64,000 nt of DNA from Rheum nobile. Lineage: Eukaryota > Streptophyta > Magnoliopsida > Caryophyllales > Polygonaceae. Below, piece by piece: positions 34,714 through 46,159 of the stretch. Under the pieces are notes generated by a model that worked only from the letters and a program-made list of their open reading frames with translations, had not been told where the DNA came from and made no database searches. Within the stretch, counting starts at the first letter, position 1, and each line of letters opens with the position of its first letter. The stretch spans positions 3,720,001 to 3,784,000 of the forward strand of contig WOAB01000728.1 in NCBI GenBank assembly GCA_027886185.1. The letters run 5' to 3'. The translations under genes and the position numbers were made by a program.

Positions 34714-37116
34714 TGTAACACCCCCGATTTATATCGATAGTGCCACACGCCAGTGACCTCAGACGTTGCTGTCCGATGTCACCCTAGGCTTTAATCAGAA
34801 TAATTAAACATAATTAAACATGTTAAGTAACGAAAGATTAAACAACGGGAGACATTTTTACATGAAACTCAACCATATATATATATTAAAAGATCTCTCA
34901 TCAAACGAGAGTAGCGTCTTTACAACAGAGTAAATATTTCAGCGAAAGATTTATAAATTACACAATGGAAGACTTTTAAGAATCAACCTATAACTTTCAC
35001 TAGGTTATAAAGATATAGTAAAGTAATACTTAACAACTTAAAACACTAACATTTAAATCTTCGTCTGCAAGCCTCTTCTTCTTCAACTGGTTACTTTGAC
35101 TTCGGAAACCAACCACTGATGTGCCGTATAGGACGGATGACACCAGCCAACCATGCAAGGAATAAAACCCGGTTGGTTAGTCTAGTGAAAGACTATGCAA
35201 GGGTATAAAACAGAATGGTTCTAGTGATCGAAACCGTTTACTATCATTGTCTCTCGAATAATAATCGAAGAAACGATATATAACCCGGAACTTTCATGGA
35301 ATGATTAGTATTAGATACGCACTGAAAAGAAGACTCCAAAGGATTGAGTCTTATGGGATATTATGACGAATGTTTGGGAACATTATAATTTCATACAAGC
35401 GTTTTAAAAATGACTTGATCATTTGGGTCCACGACCAACCTCACCGCACAATGCGAATCCAGATTGGAAAGAAGACTTACTTTAACCGAAGTCCATGCGA
35501 GTTTCCAAGTTGTACTTCTCGCCCGAGGGTTCATTAATTATGTGCATAACCGCACTTATCTTATTTAATTACAAAACATATATTCACGTTTAAGCTTTTA
35601 ATATGATCTCGAGTGACAACGAGAAGGTTAACACAGGGTGACAATACGTCCATCCCAAATTGCACTGGCAAGGTGCTTAACACCTCCTAACCTTAACGAG
35701 TGGATATGAAGCAATGGTCATGACCGTTAAAAGTATTAGAGAATTATCCGACTAATACCAAGTTATAAAGAAACGACTAATCCCCTCCAGGAATTAGCGT
35801 TCCTACGAATACTCGTGCTAATCTAGCATTAAGGTTTACATTTAAAATCCACAACAAAGCCTTTACGGTAATTAACAAGAATAATAGCGTTGTTTCTAGC
35901 AATATATATAACCTATTATAATATCACATTTTAATCACATTATTATATAATCTGTTCCCAAACGTAATAACAGTTCACTCTAATTTAATTAACAATCAGG
36001 ATTAATTGATAATCAACGGAACATGGAATGATTAAGCAAGAGCGAACCGTCACTTGCCTTAGGTTTAGACGAACGATTGAACGATGACGGTTACAAAACT
36101 CGGATTACAGATCCCTACGGAATGACCCATAACGAAACCCTAGGTTAGATTCGATAATAAATAGTACGAATCTAAAGAAAGACGAACGAAAACGAAAGAA
36201 CGGAAGTCCTGACCGAGACCGCAAGCCAAACTTCACGATCGCGGCGCCTGTGTCACAGCCGCGATCGCGGTGGCTCTACCGCGATGGCGGTCATCGGGGA
36301 CGAGTGTTCGCGAGACACAGAGACAGCGGCCGCCAACGCGGGCGACAATGTCACAGCCGCGATCACGGTGTTCATGTCCGCGATCGCGGACGATGAACTT
36401 CGGCGACACGACGAGAGGGAAACTCACCGGGGGTGATTCGTCGGGGCTCGATTCGTGGTGGCTCCGACTTCTGGACTCCTTGCACCTCCAAAGAACCTCC
36501 TTGAGGACACCCCCACCTCCAACGAGAGCTCCGGCGACGACCTTGAAGTTTCCCGACGAGAGCTTCGAAAATCCGGCGAGAGAGATTTGAGAGCTTTTGA
36601 TCAGCTTGGAGTTCTCTAAAGCAACCCCAGATCAACCCTTTAAATAGCCCAAGCAAGCAGGAGCCTCACCGCCTCAACCCCGACCGGATTTGACATCGAC
36701 ACGGCCATCGAGGTGTTCGGCGTTTGCAGAGCTTGAGCTTTTCCGCGATCGCGGAACCTGCACCGCGATCGCGGAACCTGCACCGCGATCGCGGAACCTG
36801 CACCGCGATCGCGGTGAAGACGGCCTTTATCCGCGATCACGGTGACCTTACCGCGGTCGCGGTGGAAGCCATTTCTGCTTCTTTTTGCCCAGGAAAAATA
36901 TGGGCTTGGGTATTTAACCCCGGGTTAAATATATTTGTACCCGAACGAATATTCTAACCCCTATAAAATACTTCAAATGTATTTTATACCACTCAGGAAA
37001 ATATTACAGAGATCAAGCATATTACAGAATGTCTGAACTTCTCTGAAAATGATCCGACTACAGTACGAGAGTTGGAAAATTACCAAAATGCCCTTATAGA
37101 AATGAGGGGTATTACA
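34714..37116 (-). mobile_element. Tekay-like solo LTR (2403 bp) inside the CRM 3' LTR
   Basis: On the minus strand it begins TGTAATACCCCTCATTTC and ends GGGGGTGTTACA; target duplication CTTTG at 34709-34713 and 37117-37121. It shares a conserved inner block with the Tekay-like LTRs at 46160 and 55079 (GGCAAGTGACGGTTCGCTC versus GGCAAGTGGCGGTTCGCTC). No internal region or second LTR remains, so LTR-LTR recombination removed them. Contains the GCGATCGC palindrome array. Confidence 0.9.
36236..36862. repeat. CCGCGATCGCGG palindrome array
   Basis: Perfect copies at 36259-36270, 36378-36389, 36743-36754, 36763-36774, 36783-36794 and 36803-36814, the last four exactly 20 bp apart with spacer AACCTGCA. 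At least four degenerate copies lie around them (for example CCGCGATCACGG, CCGCGATGGCGG). The surrounding DNA is much more GC-rich than the rest of the LTR. Confidence 0.93.
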
Positions 37117-37546
37117 CTTTGTGTGTCATAGCGTCGACTACGGATGAAGGAGATGCGAAGATAGCCTTGCTTGAGAAGATCAAGCGTTTGCCATAGCATC
37201 GACGGCGGAGGGAATGGGGATGAGAGGGATATAGGTGACATCCGATCAAGGGAAGGAGGAATTAACACTCGACTTAAAACCTTGAACTTTAACTTGAACG
37301 TGAATACAAACAATAACAAAGTTGTGTTTAAATAGAAGAGGTGAGACGTCGGATGGGCCGAGTCGAACCTCGTGGGCTAGCCCATGCAAGCATGCAAAAT
37401 GCACAAACCCTAAAAGATAGAATGACTAAAAGGAAACTATCCAAAACGCTATGAAAGGAAACTATGTAAAGCTATGAAAGGAAATTATCTAAAACACGCT
37501 CGAAATACCAAATATAGATAATGTCTTAAAAGAACGCGTGAAATGC

Positions 37547-39187
37547 CTAACGCGGTGAAGGGCTGAAAGCAATCATCGCGTGAGAAGACGACGAAGTGTC
37601 ACTGTCTTCAAAAGAACGCGTTGATCCGATGGTAGCGAGGACGACGAGTCTTGGATTCGTTTCTGGGCTTCCTTGGCTGGCGACGGCGCGTGTGATAAGG
37701 GACACAACGGCGGCGACGATGGCCTTGGACCTAGACCTTGTCACTGAGCCCTCTGAGTGTAGGCTCATGGCTTCTTCCTCGTCTTGGGCCGTCATGGAAG
37801 GCAGGGTCACATCACCCTCCCCCACTTGACTGTGAAGCATCCCCGCTTCACCATCATCAAACTCTGGCTCAACATAGGGAGTCAAGTCTGCCACGTTGAA
37901 GGACGCGTGGACTCCAAAATCTGGTGGGAGCTCGAGTTGATAAGCATTGTCCCCTATAGATTTGATCACGCGGAAGGGACCATCTCCACATGGTGCCAAC
38001 TTGTGCTTACACCGCGATGGAAACCTCTATTTTCGCATGTGCACCCAGACGAGATCCCCAGGTGCAAAAATGACGCGGCGTGTTCCAGTGTTCTTCTGTG
38101 AGGCATACTGCGGGGCCCTTCTCTCCAATTGGGCTTTGGTTCTGCGATGTAGCTCTTGGACTTGCTCAACACGGTTGGAGGCGGAGACATGCACTGGGTC
38201 TCGCAGAGGTCGCGATGACAAATCTAGTGGTGTCAAGGGGTTCATGCCATACACCACTTCAAAAGGTGTCAACTTGGTCGTCGTGTGCCTGCATCTATTG
38301 TAACAAAACTCGACAAGTGATAGTAAGTCCTCCCAATGCTTAGGGTTGGCTTTGAGCATCGCGCGAATGAGGGCTCCTAGGGTTCGATTTGTGACCTCCG
38401 TTTGGCCATCGGTTTGGGGGTGGTAGCTAGTGGAAAATAGGAGTTTGGTTCCTAGCTTACCCCAAAGAGTTCTCCAAAAATGACCAACAAACTTAGAATC
38501 CCTATCACTAACAATGGTACGCGGGACTCCATGAAGACGCACCACATGCTCAAAGAATAAATCGGCAATCTCATTAGCACTATGGGTTGTCTTACAAGCA
38601 ATAAAATGTGCCATCTTAGAAAATCTATCTACGACCACAAAAATTGAGTCTTTACCTCGTCTAGAGAGGGGCAAACCCGTGATGAAATCCATAGACAAAT
38701 CTTTCCAAGGGGCACTAGGAATGGGCAAAGGGGTATAGAGGCCGTGAGGACTAGACTTAGCTTTGACTCTCTGGCAAGTCACACAACTTCTACAAAACCT
38801 AGTCACTTGGTGGGTCATCTTAGGCCAAAAGAAATGTTCTCTAAGCGCGTCTAAGGTTTTCCTAATCCCAAAATGTCCACGACTCGCGTGTGCTTCCTCA
38901 ATCAATAGGAGCCTAATGGAGAATCTAGGAATGCAAAGACGACTAGCCTTGTATAAATAACCCTCAGAAAGGAAAAAGGTCTCAAACTCACGCGATCTTA
39001 GGCAATGCTCGAGAATAGGGGCAAATAAAGGGTCACTAGCATATAATTCCTTAATCAAAGCAAAATCCAAAATTTTAGTTTGCACTTGAGTCAAGAGGAC
39101 ATACCTTCGAGATAGCACGCCGGCGACAATGTTGTCCTTTCCCTTTTTGTGGACCACGACATAAGGAAATGTCTCCAAAAACTCCAC
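37547..39187 (-). pseudogene. CRM-like pol: integrase and C-terminal tail reaching into the LTR
   Basis: From 39187 the frame has the end of RNase H (VVVHKKGKDNIVAGVLSR), the H2C2 zinc module (HASRGHFGIRKTL ... CRSCVTCQ) and the integrase core with D, D, E residues (MDFITGLPLS, TIVSDRDSKFVGHFW, SYHPQTDGQTEVTNRTL), then LVEFCYNRCRHTTT and a GPY-type region that breaks at about 38027. The tail resumes in another frame at 37999 (FRVIKSIGDNAYQLELPPDF, ASFNVADLTPYVE), crosses the polypurine tract and ends at 37547, inside the 3' LTR (VTRSRSKAI). Upstream, RNase H is cut by TGG to TAG (HAR*VEFLE). Confidence 0.9.
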
Positions 39188-40612
39188 CTAGCGAGCATGG
39201 CGTCGATTGAGGTGAGCTTGGCTCTTCAAGTAGCTCAACGTGACGTGGTCACTGTGGATGACAAATTCATGCGGCCAAAGGTAATGTTGCCATGTCTTCA
39301 GCACGCGTACTAATGCATAAAGCTCTTTGTCGTAGGTGGGGTAATTGAGCGTGGCCCCTGTGAGCTTCTCACTGAAGTAGGCAATTGGCCTCTTCTCTTG
39401 GTGTAGCACACCACCTATGCCTATGTCTGAGGCATCACACTCCACCTCGAAGTGTTTGGTGAAATCTGGAAGCTGAAGCAAAGGTGCTTGGCACAAGGAT
39501 TTCTTCAAGGCCGAGAAAGCGCGTTCATGGGGCTCAAGCCACAAAACTGTGCTTCCTTTCTTGGTGAGCTCGTGTAGTGGCATGGCAATAGAGGAGAAGT
39601 CGCGTACAAAACGCCTATAAAATCCCACGAGGCCTAGAAAGCTTCGCACTTGTGTCGGTGTCGTAGGCGTTGGCCAGTCTTTTGATGGCCGTGATCTTCT
39701 CGTCGTCAACGCGTAAACCATCACTACTCACAATGTAGCCTAGAAAGTTGGTGGACTCGGAGCAAAAGGAGCACTTGGCCAGATTGGCGAACAGGCTCTC
39801 GTGTCGAAGGCACTCGAGCACTTGGCGAAGGTGATCTACATGGTCTTCTAGGCTCCGTGAATACACAAGGATGTCATCGAAATAAACGACAACAAACTTG
39901 CCAAGGAAAGATCTCAACACGTGGTTCATCACGCGCATGAAGGTGATGGGCGCGTTCGTGAGCCCAAAGGGCATGACAAGCCACTCGTAGAGCCCATACT
40001 TTGTCTTGAACGCGGTCTTCCACTCATCACCTTCTTTCGTTCTGATCTGGTGATAATCACTCTTCAAATCAATCTTGGAGAAGAGTGTCGCACCATGAAG
40101 TTCATCAAGCATATCATCAAGGCGTGGAATAGGGTGCCTATACTTGACTGTGATCTGGTTTATCGCGCGACAATCAACACACATTCTCCATGTGCCATGC
40201 TTCTTGGGCACAAGGATCACATGCACAACACAAGGGGAAAAAGATTCCCTTACGTACCCCGATCCAACAATTCTTGGACTTGGCGCTGTAACTCTTTGGT
40301 CTCTTCTGGACCAGCTCTATACGCAGCGCGGTTGGGCAAAGAAGCGCCTGGCACAAGGTCAATCTGGTGCTCAATGCCTCTCAGGGGAGGTAATCCTTGT
40401 GGCAACTCGTCTGAGAATACGTCGGTGAACGCAATAAGCAACTTCGTGATCGCTGGTGGCAAGGGCGCGTTCGTCGACGATTCAGGGATGCATGGTGTTG
40501 GCACAAGCAGAAAGCATGGAGTCTTCCCAGTCAAACAAGCAGTGAGGTCACTGGGCCTGGCTACAAGAACGCGTTGCTCACAGGTGCCTTGCAAAGGACG
40601 CGGTGGTGGCAA
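39188..40612 (-). pseudogene. CRM-like pol: reverse transcriptase and RNase H
   Basis: 40612-40250 carries the linker and RT start (DVFSDELPQGLPPLRGIEHQ, ELLDRGT). A lost base near 40250 shifts to the frame 40226-39615 with VHVILVPKKHGTWRMCVDCR, FSKIDLKSDYHQIR, MPFGLTNAPITF and the catalytic VVVYFDDILVYS. A second shift near 39640-39680 leads to frame 39724-39188 (RSFLGLVGFYRRFVRDFS, the RNase H start HFEVECDASDIGIGGVL, YPTYDKELYALV). Plus-strand frames over this region (to 320 codons at 39921-40883) are shadows. Confidence 0.92.
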
Positions 40613-40654
40613 CGGATCGGCGAACTGTGTTGATGGGGAGGCATGGCTCGAATC

Positions 40655-43247
40655 CTATGGGGCACGCGGTGTCCCAGTTGTGGCATTGCTTTTCTTCTTG
40701 CCAGTGCCTGGAGAAGACGAAGTGTTGCCAGATTTGGAGGAGTTAGGCCTCTGTAGTGCCTTTGGACACTCGTTGGACCTAGTAGACGCGACCTCTATAG
40801 CTTTCTGGCGATCGCGTTCAACCTGGTCCTGCAAGATCTCATGGGGAGACATTGGATGCAAAGTGACGCGCTTCCCGTGGTAATTGAACACATAAGTGTT
40901 TAAATAGCCATCATGGAGAACGCACCTGTCGAATTGCCATGGGCGCCCAAGCAAAATATGGGTGGCGTCCATTGCAATGACATCACAAAGAATAGAATCA
41001 CAATATTGCCCTATGGAAAAAGAAATTAAACATTGGCGAGATACTGTGTTAACTGGACTTGAAGAAATCCATTGGAGGGAATAAGGTTGTGAATGAGGCG
41101 TCGTAGGCAATTTGAAGTGGTTGACGACCTTATCATTCACAATATTTGCACAAGAGCCTCCATCAATAATAACACTCAAGGAAGCTGTTTGGGCTAGAGC
41201 CCTTGTATGGAACAAGTTCTCTCGTTGATCGCGTAAGCTGGCTTCCTTGACGGTGAGGAGACGACGCGTCACCAAGCTCAATGGTGTGCCCGTGTGCAGA
41301 GAAGCGGGTTCACAGTCATAAGCGTCTTCGTCGTTGCCTTTAGTGATCGCGTCAAGTGTGGCCTCCTCGTCTTCACAAGACTCGTAGCCGGTGGCGGCTG
41401 TGGAGAACAACACCTTGCGAGCATTGGGGCAATCTTTCTTATAGTGGCCTCTTCCACCACATTTGTAACACTCAATATCACGCGCGCGATCGTTGCTCAC
41501 TGGAGCCTGTCTTGGCGCGTTCTGGCGCGGCGCAGTGGTCGGCGTCGCGGGCTTCGCCTTGGAGGCTTGGCTAGACGCGGCTGTGGTAGAGGCACTAGGG
41601 CAAACATTAATATAAGGTAATACACTAGGGTTAGAAGAATACCTTTGTTGGCCACTGGAATATGTGTAAGACTTTCGGCGAGAGAGTTGTGCATGGATTT
41701 TCATCGCCGTGTGGGTGAGTGTGTTCACGTCTTTGATGGGTAAAATCTCGAGTTGATCACGTATATTGGTGTTCAAGCCACTCAAGAATTTCGTCCTCAA
41801 AGTCGATGGTGCAACGGAGATGTTGGCCTTGTAATACATGTCTTCAAGCTTGGAAAAGAACTCGAGTAGAGTCATCGACCCTTGGCGAGCCATGGCAATC
41901 TCCAATCACATTTGATTCCTGTAGTCTGGAGGTACGTATTTCTTGGTCATCACGTAGACAAGTTGATGCCATTCTGTGACTCGTGTCCTGTGATGACGAA
42001 CGCATTCATCTTCGAATCTATGCCACCACACGCGGGCGGCTCCTCGGAAGTTAAGCGTCACGGCGTCGACATGCTCCTCGGGTGGCACTCGACAATATCT
42101 AAGGGTGTACTCTGTAGCCTGAACCCATTCAAGAAAAACAGAGGGGTTGTATTCACCATGAAAATGCTCGATTTTTACCTTGACTTGGTGTCGTTGGTAT
42201 CGAGGTTGGCCAGGTACTTGGTTGAACGCGTTGTTTGGAGCGGCGTCGTAGAGAGGGTTCTCAAAGGCGCGCAATCCATGTGGTCTATCGCGTCCAACCT
42301 GGTGTCTATCGCGGTCGTGGCGATCGTCGCGGACATACTCATCCCTGGGCACGTAGGCGTCATCGCGTTGACGTCTTCGCGGCTGGGTATCATAGTTGTC
42401 GCATCGAATGTCTCTCTGCAAAACATCGCGGCGCTCGCCGCCAATGTCTCGAGCGCATTCTCCTTGGGGTTGGAGACGCGGTAGAGGTATCCAATCCGAT
42501 GGGTGATCCTGCAATTCAAGTGGATCTCCAAGAGGGGGGGTGAAAAAAACTAGGGTTGACCATACCTGAGTCCTCGATCTCTTCATCATCATACTCGTCG
42601 AAGTTGTCTTGGACATTGGGTGTGATCGACGCGTAGCCATCAGATCCGTAACACGGTGTTCGAACACTCTGGTGTTGAAGGTGATCGCGTACATCATGGC
42701 TTGGTGGCTGTGTAGGTGGGGTCCTGTAGTGATCATCGTGTCGTGTAGGGTTATTGTCGCGGCGGCTTGGTCTTCTTGGCATCGCGTCGGCTTTGGCGGC
42801 TTGACGACGTCGGCCATCGCGGGGTGTGGAGTCTGGCACACGGCGCTGGTTTGTTCAAGAGGCATACCTATCATCAAAGTTGTAAGGTTCAGAGTACTCA
42901 CCTCGAGAGTCGTCGGCGTCGCGGTCGGAGCCGATGTCGTGACCAGCGGGTGTGGCTCTGGGTACTTAGCGATCCGTCTTGGGAACAAATCCTTGGCAGC
43001 TCTCAATGACACTCTGCAATCTGTTGAGTTGTGGTTGATGTTGAGAAGTGGACGGCATAACTCCCTTGCCTTTGTCCACTCGCGTCTTCGATGGGACCAC
43101 GTCAGTGGCTCCAGTTGGAGGCGGCGCGTCCATACCACTAGGGGGTGTTGGAGTTGGCACAATGGGTGCCTCTTGTTGGTTGGCGCTCAGAGTTGCGACC
43201 TCTTGTCTAAGAGCCTGGATCAAGATTTGATCTTCGGACAACTCCAT
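40655..43247 (-). pseudogene. CRM-like gag and protease
   Basis: Starts MELSEDQILIQALRQEVATL at 43247. Frames shift through a low-complexity part, then the gag core (VKIEHFHGEYNPSVFLEWVQ, VWWHRFEDECVRHH, YVPPDYRNQM) ends at a TGG to TGA stop at 41905. Next come MARQGSMTLLEFFSKLEDMY, the zinc knuckle CYKCGGRGHYKKDC, and an aspartic-protease-like motif (SLSVIIDGGSCANIVNDKV ... HILLGRPWQFDR). Domain order is as in chromoviruses. Confidence 0.88.
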
Positions 43248-43259
43248 GATGGGATCGCG

Positions 43260-44187
43260 TTGTTAGGCTTGTGGTGGTTGGTCCTGAGGGAGACCCAACT
43301 GCTGGGGTTGTGGGTTGGTGGTGGTATCATCGCGGTCGTCTGTACTGGGTCCAATCTGCATGGTGCCTATAACAAGATGACCAGACATGGGAGTAAAAAC
43401 GAACCAAAAGACAACAAAGAGCAACAACCAAGCAAATCACTAGTCAAGTCACAAAGTTCACGTAGGTAGGGCTTGTTTGGCTTGCCGTGAGGGCGGCTTG
43501 GCTTGAACAAGAGATGGTGTATCAAGCAAGTTGCAATCAAACAAACAAGAACAAATTGAAACCCTAAAACAAACATAAATAAAGCAACCTAATTAGCAAG
43601 AAAGTACCTTCTAGGAAGCTTGACCTAGACGGTGGAGAGATATAAAAGATGAGCTTAGACCGATATGGGTTAGAGTTGCCTTATTTTGGCTTTCCCTAAC
43701 TTTGGAAACTTTTTTTTTTAATATCTTTTCGGTTTTTTTTTTAATATCCGAGATCTTATCTTTTGATCTTTTCGGATTTGCAAAAGGAAACAAAATAAAA
43801 AGGTCCAAGTAACAAGAATATCACAAGTGTGATCTTAGAGATAAGAGAGAAGAGAAGATTTTGATGATATCTTATATATGGAAATTCGGTTAACAACCTA
43901 AAAAGCAAGATCTCGCAAACAAGGAAACTCTATCCACACATGAAATAAGGAAACAAATTATTCTAGCATGCAAGATAACAAAATTATCTAACACACCAAA
44001 ACTTGGGGAACAAGAAAAAATTTCGACCAAGGTATGACCTTGTAGAAACCGAAAGGTGAGCAAAGATGTGATTTTTATGGTTTCTCTCTTTCTTTTCACG
44101 CGAGTTATACGAAAGCAAAAGATGGGGGCAAGAAAACTTTTCGTGCACAAGATTGAAACTTGAGTTTGTGACTTACAAGACTGCTGA
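43260..44187 (-). other. CRM-like untranslated leader
   Basis: Non-coding stretch between primer-binding site and gag, expected for the genomic RNA leader. Short frames only. Confidence 0.6.
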
Positions 44188-44199
44188 GCTCTGATACCA
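44188..44199 (-). other. Primer-binding site of the CRM-like element
   Basis: Minus-strand TGGTATCAGAGC, complementary to the 3' end of initiator tRNA-Met, two bases after the LTR end. Confidence 0.93.
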
Positions 44200-44201
44200 G
44201 T

Positions 44202-45107
44202 TGATGTGTCCTTGCCTCCTGTGACAAGCCGAATTGCCAAAGGTAGCGACTTGGATCTAGTCTTGGTTGGGAAGCCACGCCGTGAATCGTCTCTATGGTG
44301 AAGATGAAGGAAACACATTGGAGAGCGCGATGATGAACATTGTGATGAACGTAGGGGTAGCGTTGGTGGAAACGATTGAGTGAAGGATATAAGGCTTGAA
44401 AGGACAAGCCTTTGTGTGTCGTAGCGTCGACTGCGGATGAAGGAGATGCAAAGATAGCCTTGCTTGAGAAGATCAAGCGTTTGCCGTAGCGTCGGCGGAG
44501 GGAATGGGGGTGAGAGGGATATGGGTGACGTCCGATCAAGGGAAGGAGGAATTAACACTCGACTTAAAACCTTGAACTTTAACTTGAACGTGAATAAAAA
44601 CAATAACAAAGTTGTGTTTAAATAGGAGAGGTGAGACGTCGGATGGGCCGAGTCGAACCTCGTGGGCTAGCCCATGCAAGCATGCAAAAGGCACAAACCC
44701 TAAAAGATAGAATGACTAAAAGGAAACTATCTAAAACGCTATGAAAGGAAACTATGTACATCTATGAAAGGAAATTATCTAAAACACGCTGGAAATACCA
44801 AATATAGATAATGTCTTAAAAGAACGCGTGAAACTCCTAACGCGGTGAAGGGCTGAAAGCAATCATCGCGTGAGAAGACGACGAAGTGTCATTGTCTTCA
44901 AAAGAACGCGTTGATCCGAAGGTGGCGAGAACGACGAGTCTTGGATTGGTTTCTGGACTTCCTTGGCTGGCGACGGCGCGTGCGATAAGGGACGCGACGG
45001 CGGCGGCGGCGATGGCCTTGGACCTAGACCTTGTCACTGGGCCCTCTGAGTGTAGGCTCATGGTTTCTTCCTCGTCTTGGGCCGTCATGGGAGGCAGTGT
45101 CACATCA
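44202..45107 (-). repeat. 5' LTR of the CRM-like element
   Basis: 906 bp, uninterrupted copy of the LTR; differs from the split 3' copy at scattered sites. It retains the open frame for the polyprotein tail (VTRSRSKAIAAAAVASLIAR) that only makes sense in the 3' copy. Confidence 0.93.
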
Positions 45108-45112
45108 ATCCT

Positions 45113-46159
45113 CCTGGTGTCGTCCCCGCTCGTATTGACTTCGTCCGCTCCCATGATATTTTCCTCAAATTTATTCCTTGTACAAATTAATGCATACATC
45201 TGGAAACATCCTCTCGATTTATTTGGTTTGGGTCTATCTGGAAACTTCCTTGTACAAATTGATTTGGGTCTATTAGGAAACATCCTCTCGATTTACTTCG
45301 GGGTATGGATGCGTACATCTGGACCCCCCAGACCCTGTCGTTGGTGAGACTTTACTGGGTCGATTGGTGTTGTTGTACAAATTAATGGTGAACAACTTCA
45401 AAAAATTCAGTGGATCGGCCTTCTCTGTCTAGGGTTTGGATTTCTTCATGTGCTTCTTTAAGATTCCATTCATATATTTTCTCATATGTATCAATTCAAC
45501 TATTTTTCTACTCTTTGATTGCTAGACCTATTTGAGTTACTCGTTTTTGGTGTAGAAGTGTTTAGGGTTAATGTTGTTTAATTGCATCAGTTTGTTCTTC
45601 CACTTTGATCCCACTATGTTAATAATGGACAGTTGAACATTTTTTCCCTTATATTCTTTCAATAATCTATTTGATGCTTAAATCATAGTTTCCAACTAGA
45701 TTTTAACCCATATTTTCATCAACCCATCTTTTCAAGGCCTTCTATCAAGCAATATAGCTATGAATAAGAGGCATTTCTTGTGTTTTGTGGGTATTTATGT
45801 GTGTTAAAGCTATTGAGGAATCATATGGGACTGGAATTGATCTCTATCGCCTTGAATGCATAAAAAAATCAGTCATAAGAATGGATTCATGGGATTTAAC
45901 CAATAAGACTGAAGGGTCTATATTTAGATTCATTGGTATTGAATGTTGGCACCCAGATGAGAACATGGAGTTGAATCTCAAGCTACAAGACTTTGATTTG
46001 AAGGGAAAAATCCAACTTGGCATTGTCAACTACACGACATGACATGCTATCATTGTGTTGATAGTCTTTGTAAGTCCTTGGGTCTTTTAAGACTTTCTAT
46101 GATGACATGTTTGGACATGAACATGTGATGTTATAATGTGTTTACAAGGCACTTGTAAG
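45113..46159. other. Segment of the pre-insertion locus between the two retrotransposons
   Basis: AT-rich sequence between the CRM-like TSD and the Tekay-like TSD. It has an internal near-duplication (CATCCTCTCGATTTA at about 45207 and again at about 45280). The BIR1-like fragment is at its right end. The rest is unrecognised, perhaps the 5' leader or intron of the same captured gene. Confidence 0.5.
45760..46042 (+). pseudogene. BIR1-like LRR receptor kinase, N-terminal fragment
   Basis: An ATG at 45760 opens a signal-peptide-like start (MNKRHFLCFVGIYVC). A one-base shift then leads to YGTGIDLYRLECIKKSVI and MDSWDLTNKTEGSIFRFIG, then IECWHPDENMELNLKLQDFD and LKGKIQLGIVNYTT. This matches the N-terminal LRRNT region of BIR1-type inactive/regulatory receptor kinases (SWxFxNxTEGxICxFxGVxCWHPDENxVLNL). 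Those are plasma-membrane proteins that regulate BAK1-dependent immunity. Only the first part of the ectodomain exists; the cysteine before RF is lost and no LRR array or kinase follows. A captured or duplicated fragment, not functional. Confidence 0.8.

Larger units (their letters stand above)
34501..37814 (-). repeat. 3' LTR of the CRM-like element, interrupted
   Basis: Two segments, 34501-34713 and 37117-37814 (the CTTTG at 37117-37121 is the duplicated target), together match 44202-45107. On the minus strand the polypurine-rich AAGTGGGGGAGGG (37815-37827) directly precedes the LTR start TGATGTGACCC. Confidence 0.92.
34501..45107 (-). mobile_element. Ty3/gypsy chromovirus, CRM-like, minus strand
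   Basis: Complete structure on the minus strand: 5' LTR 44202-45107 (906 bp), primer-binding site, gag-PR-RT-RH-INT, polypurine tract, 3' LTR 34501-37814 (906 bp after removing a nested solo LTR and its 5-bp duplication). LTR ends are TGATGTG...CACATCA. Target duplication ATCCT lies at 34496-34500 and 45108-45112. The polyprotein tail runs into the 3' LTR, as in CRM chromoviruses, and RT sequence (EWKTAFKTKYGLYEWLVMPF, VVVYFDDILVYS) fits that group. Several stops and frameshifts make it non-autonomous today. The clade call is from memory of motifs. Confidence 0.88.

Noticed and set aside
39921..40883. A 320-codon plus-strand gene
   Set aside because: It is the antisense shadow of the CRM-like protease/RT region.
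42609..43469. A 286-codon plus-strand gene
   Set aside because: Antisense shadow of the CRM-like gag; biased codons keep it open.
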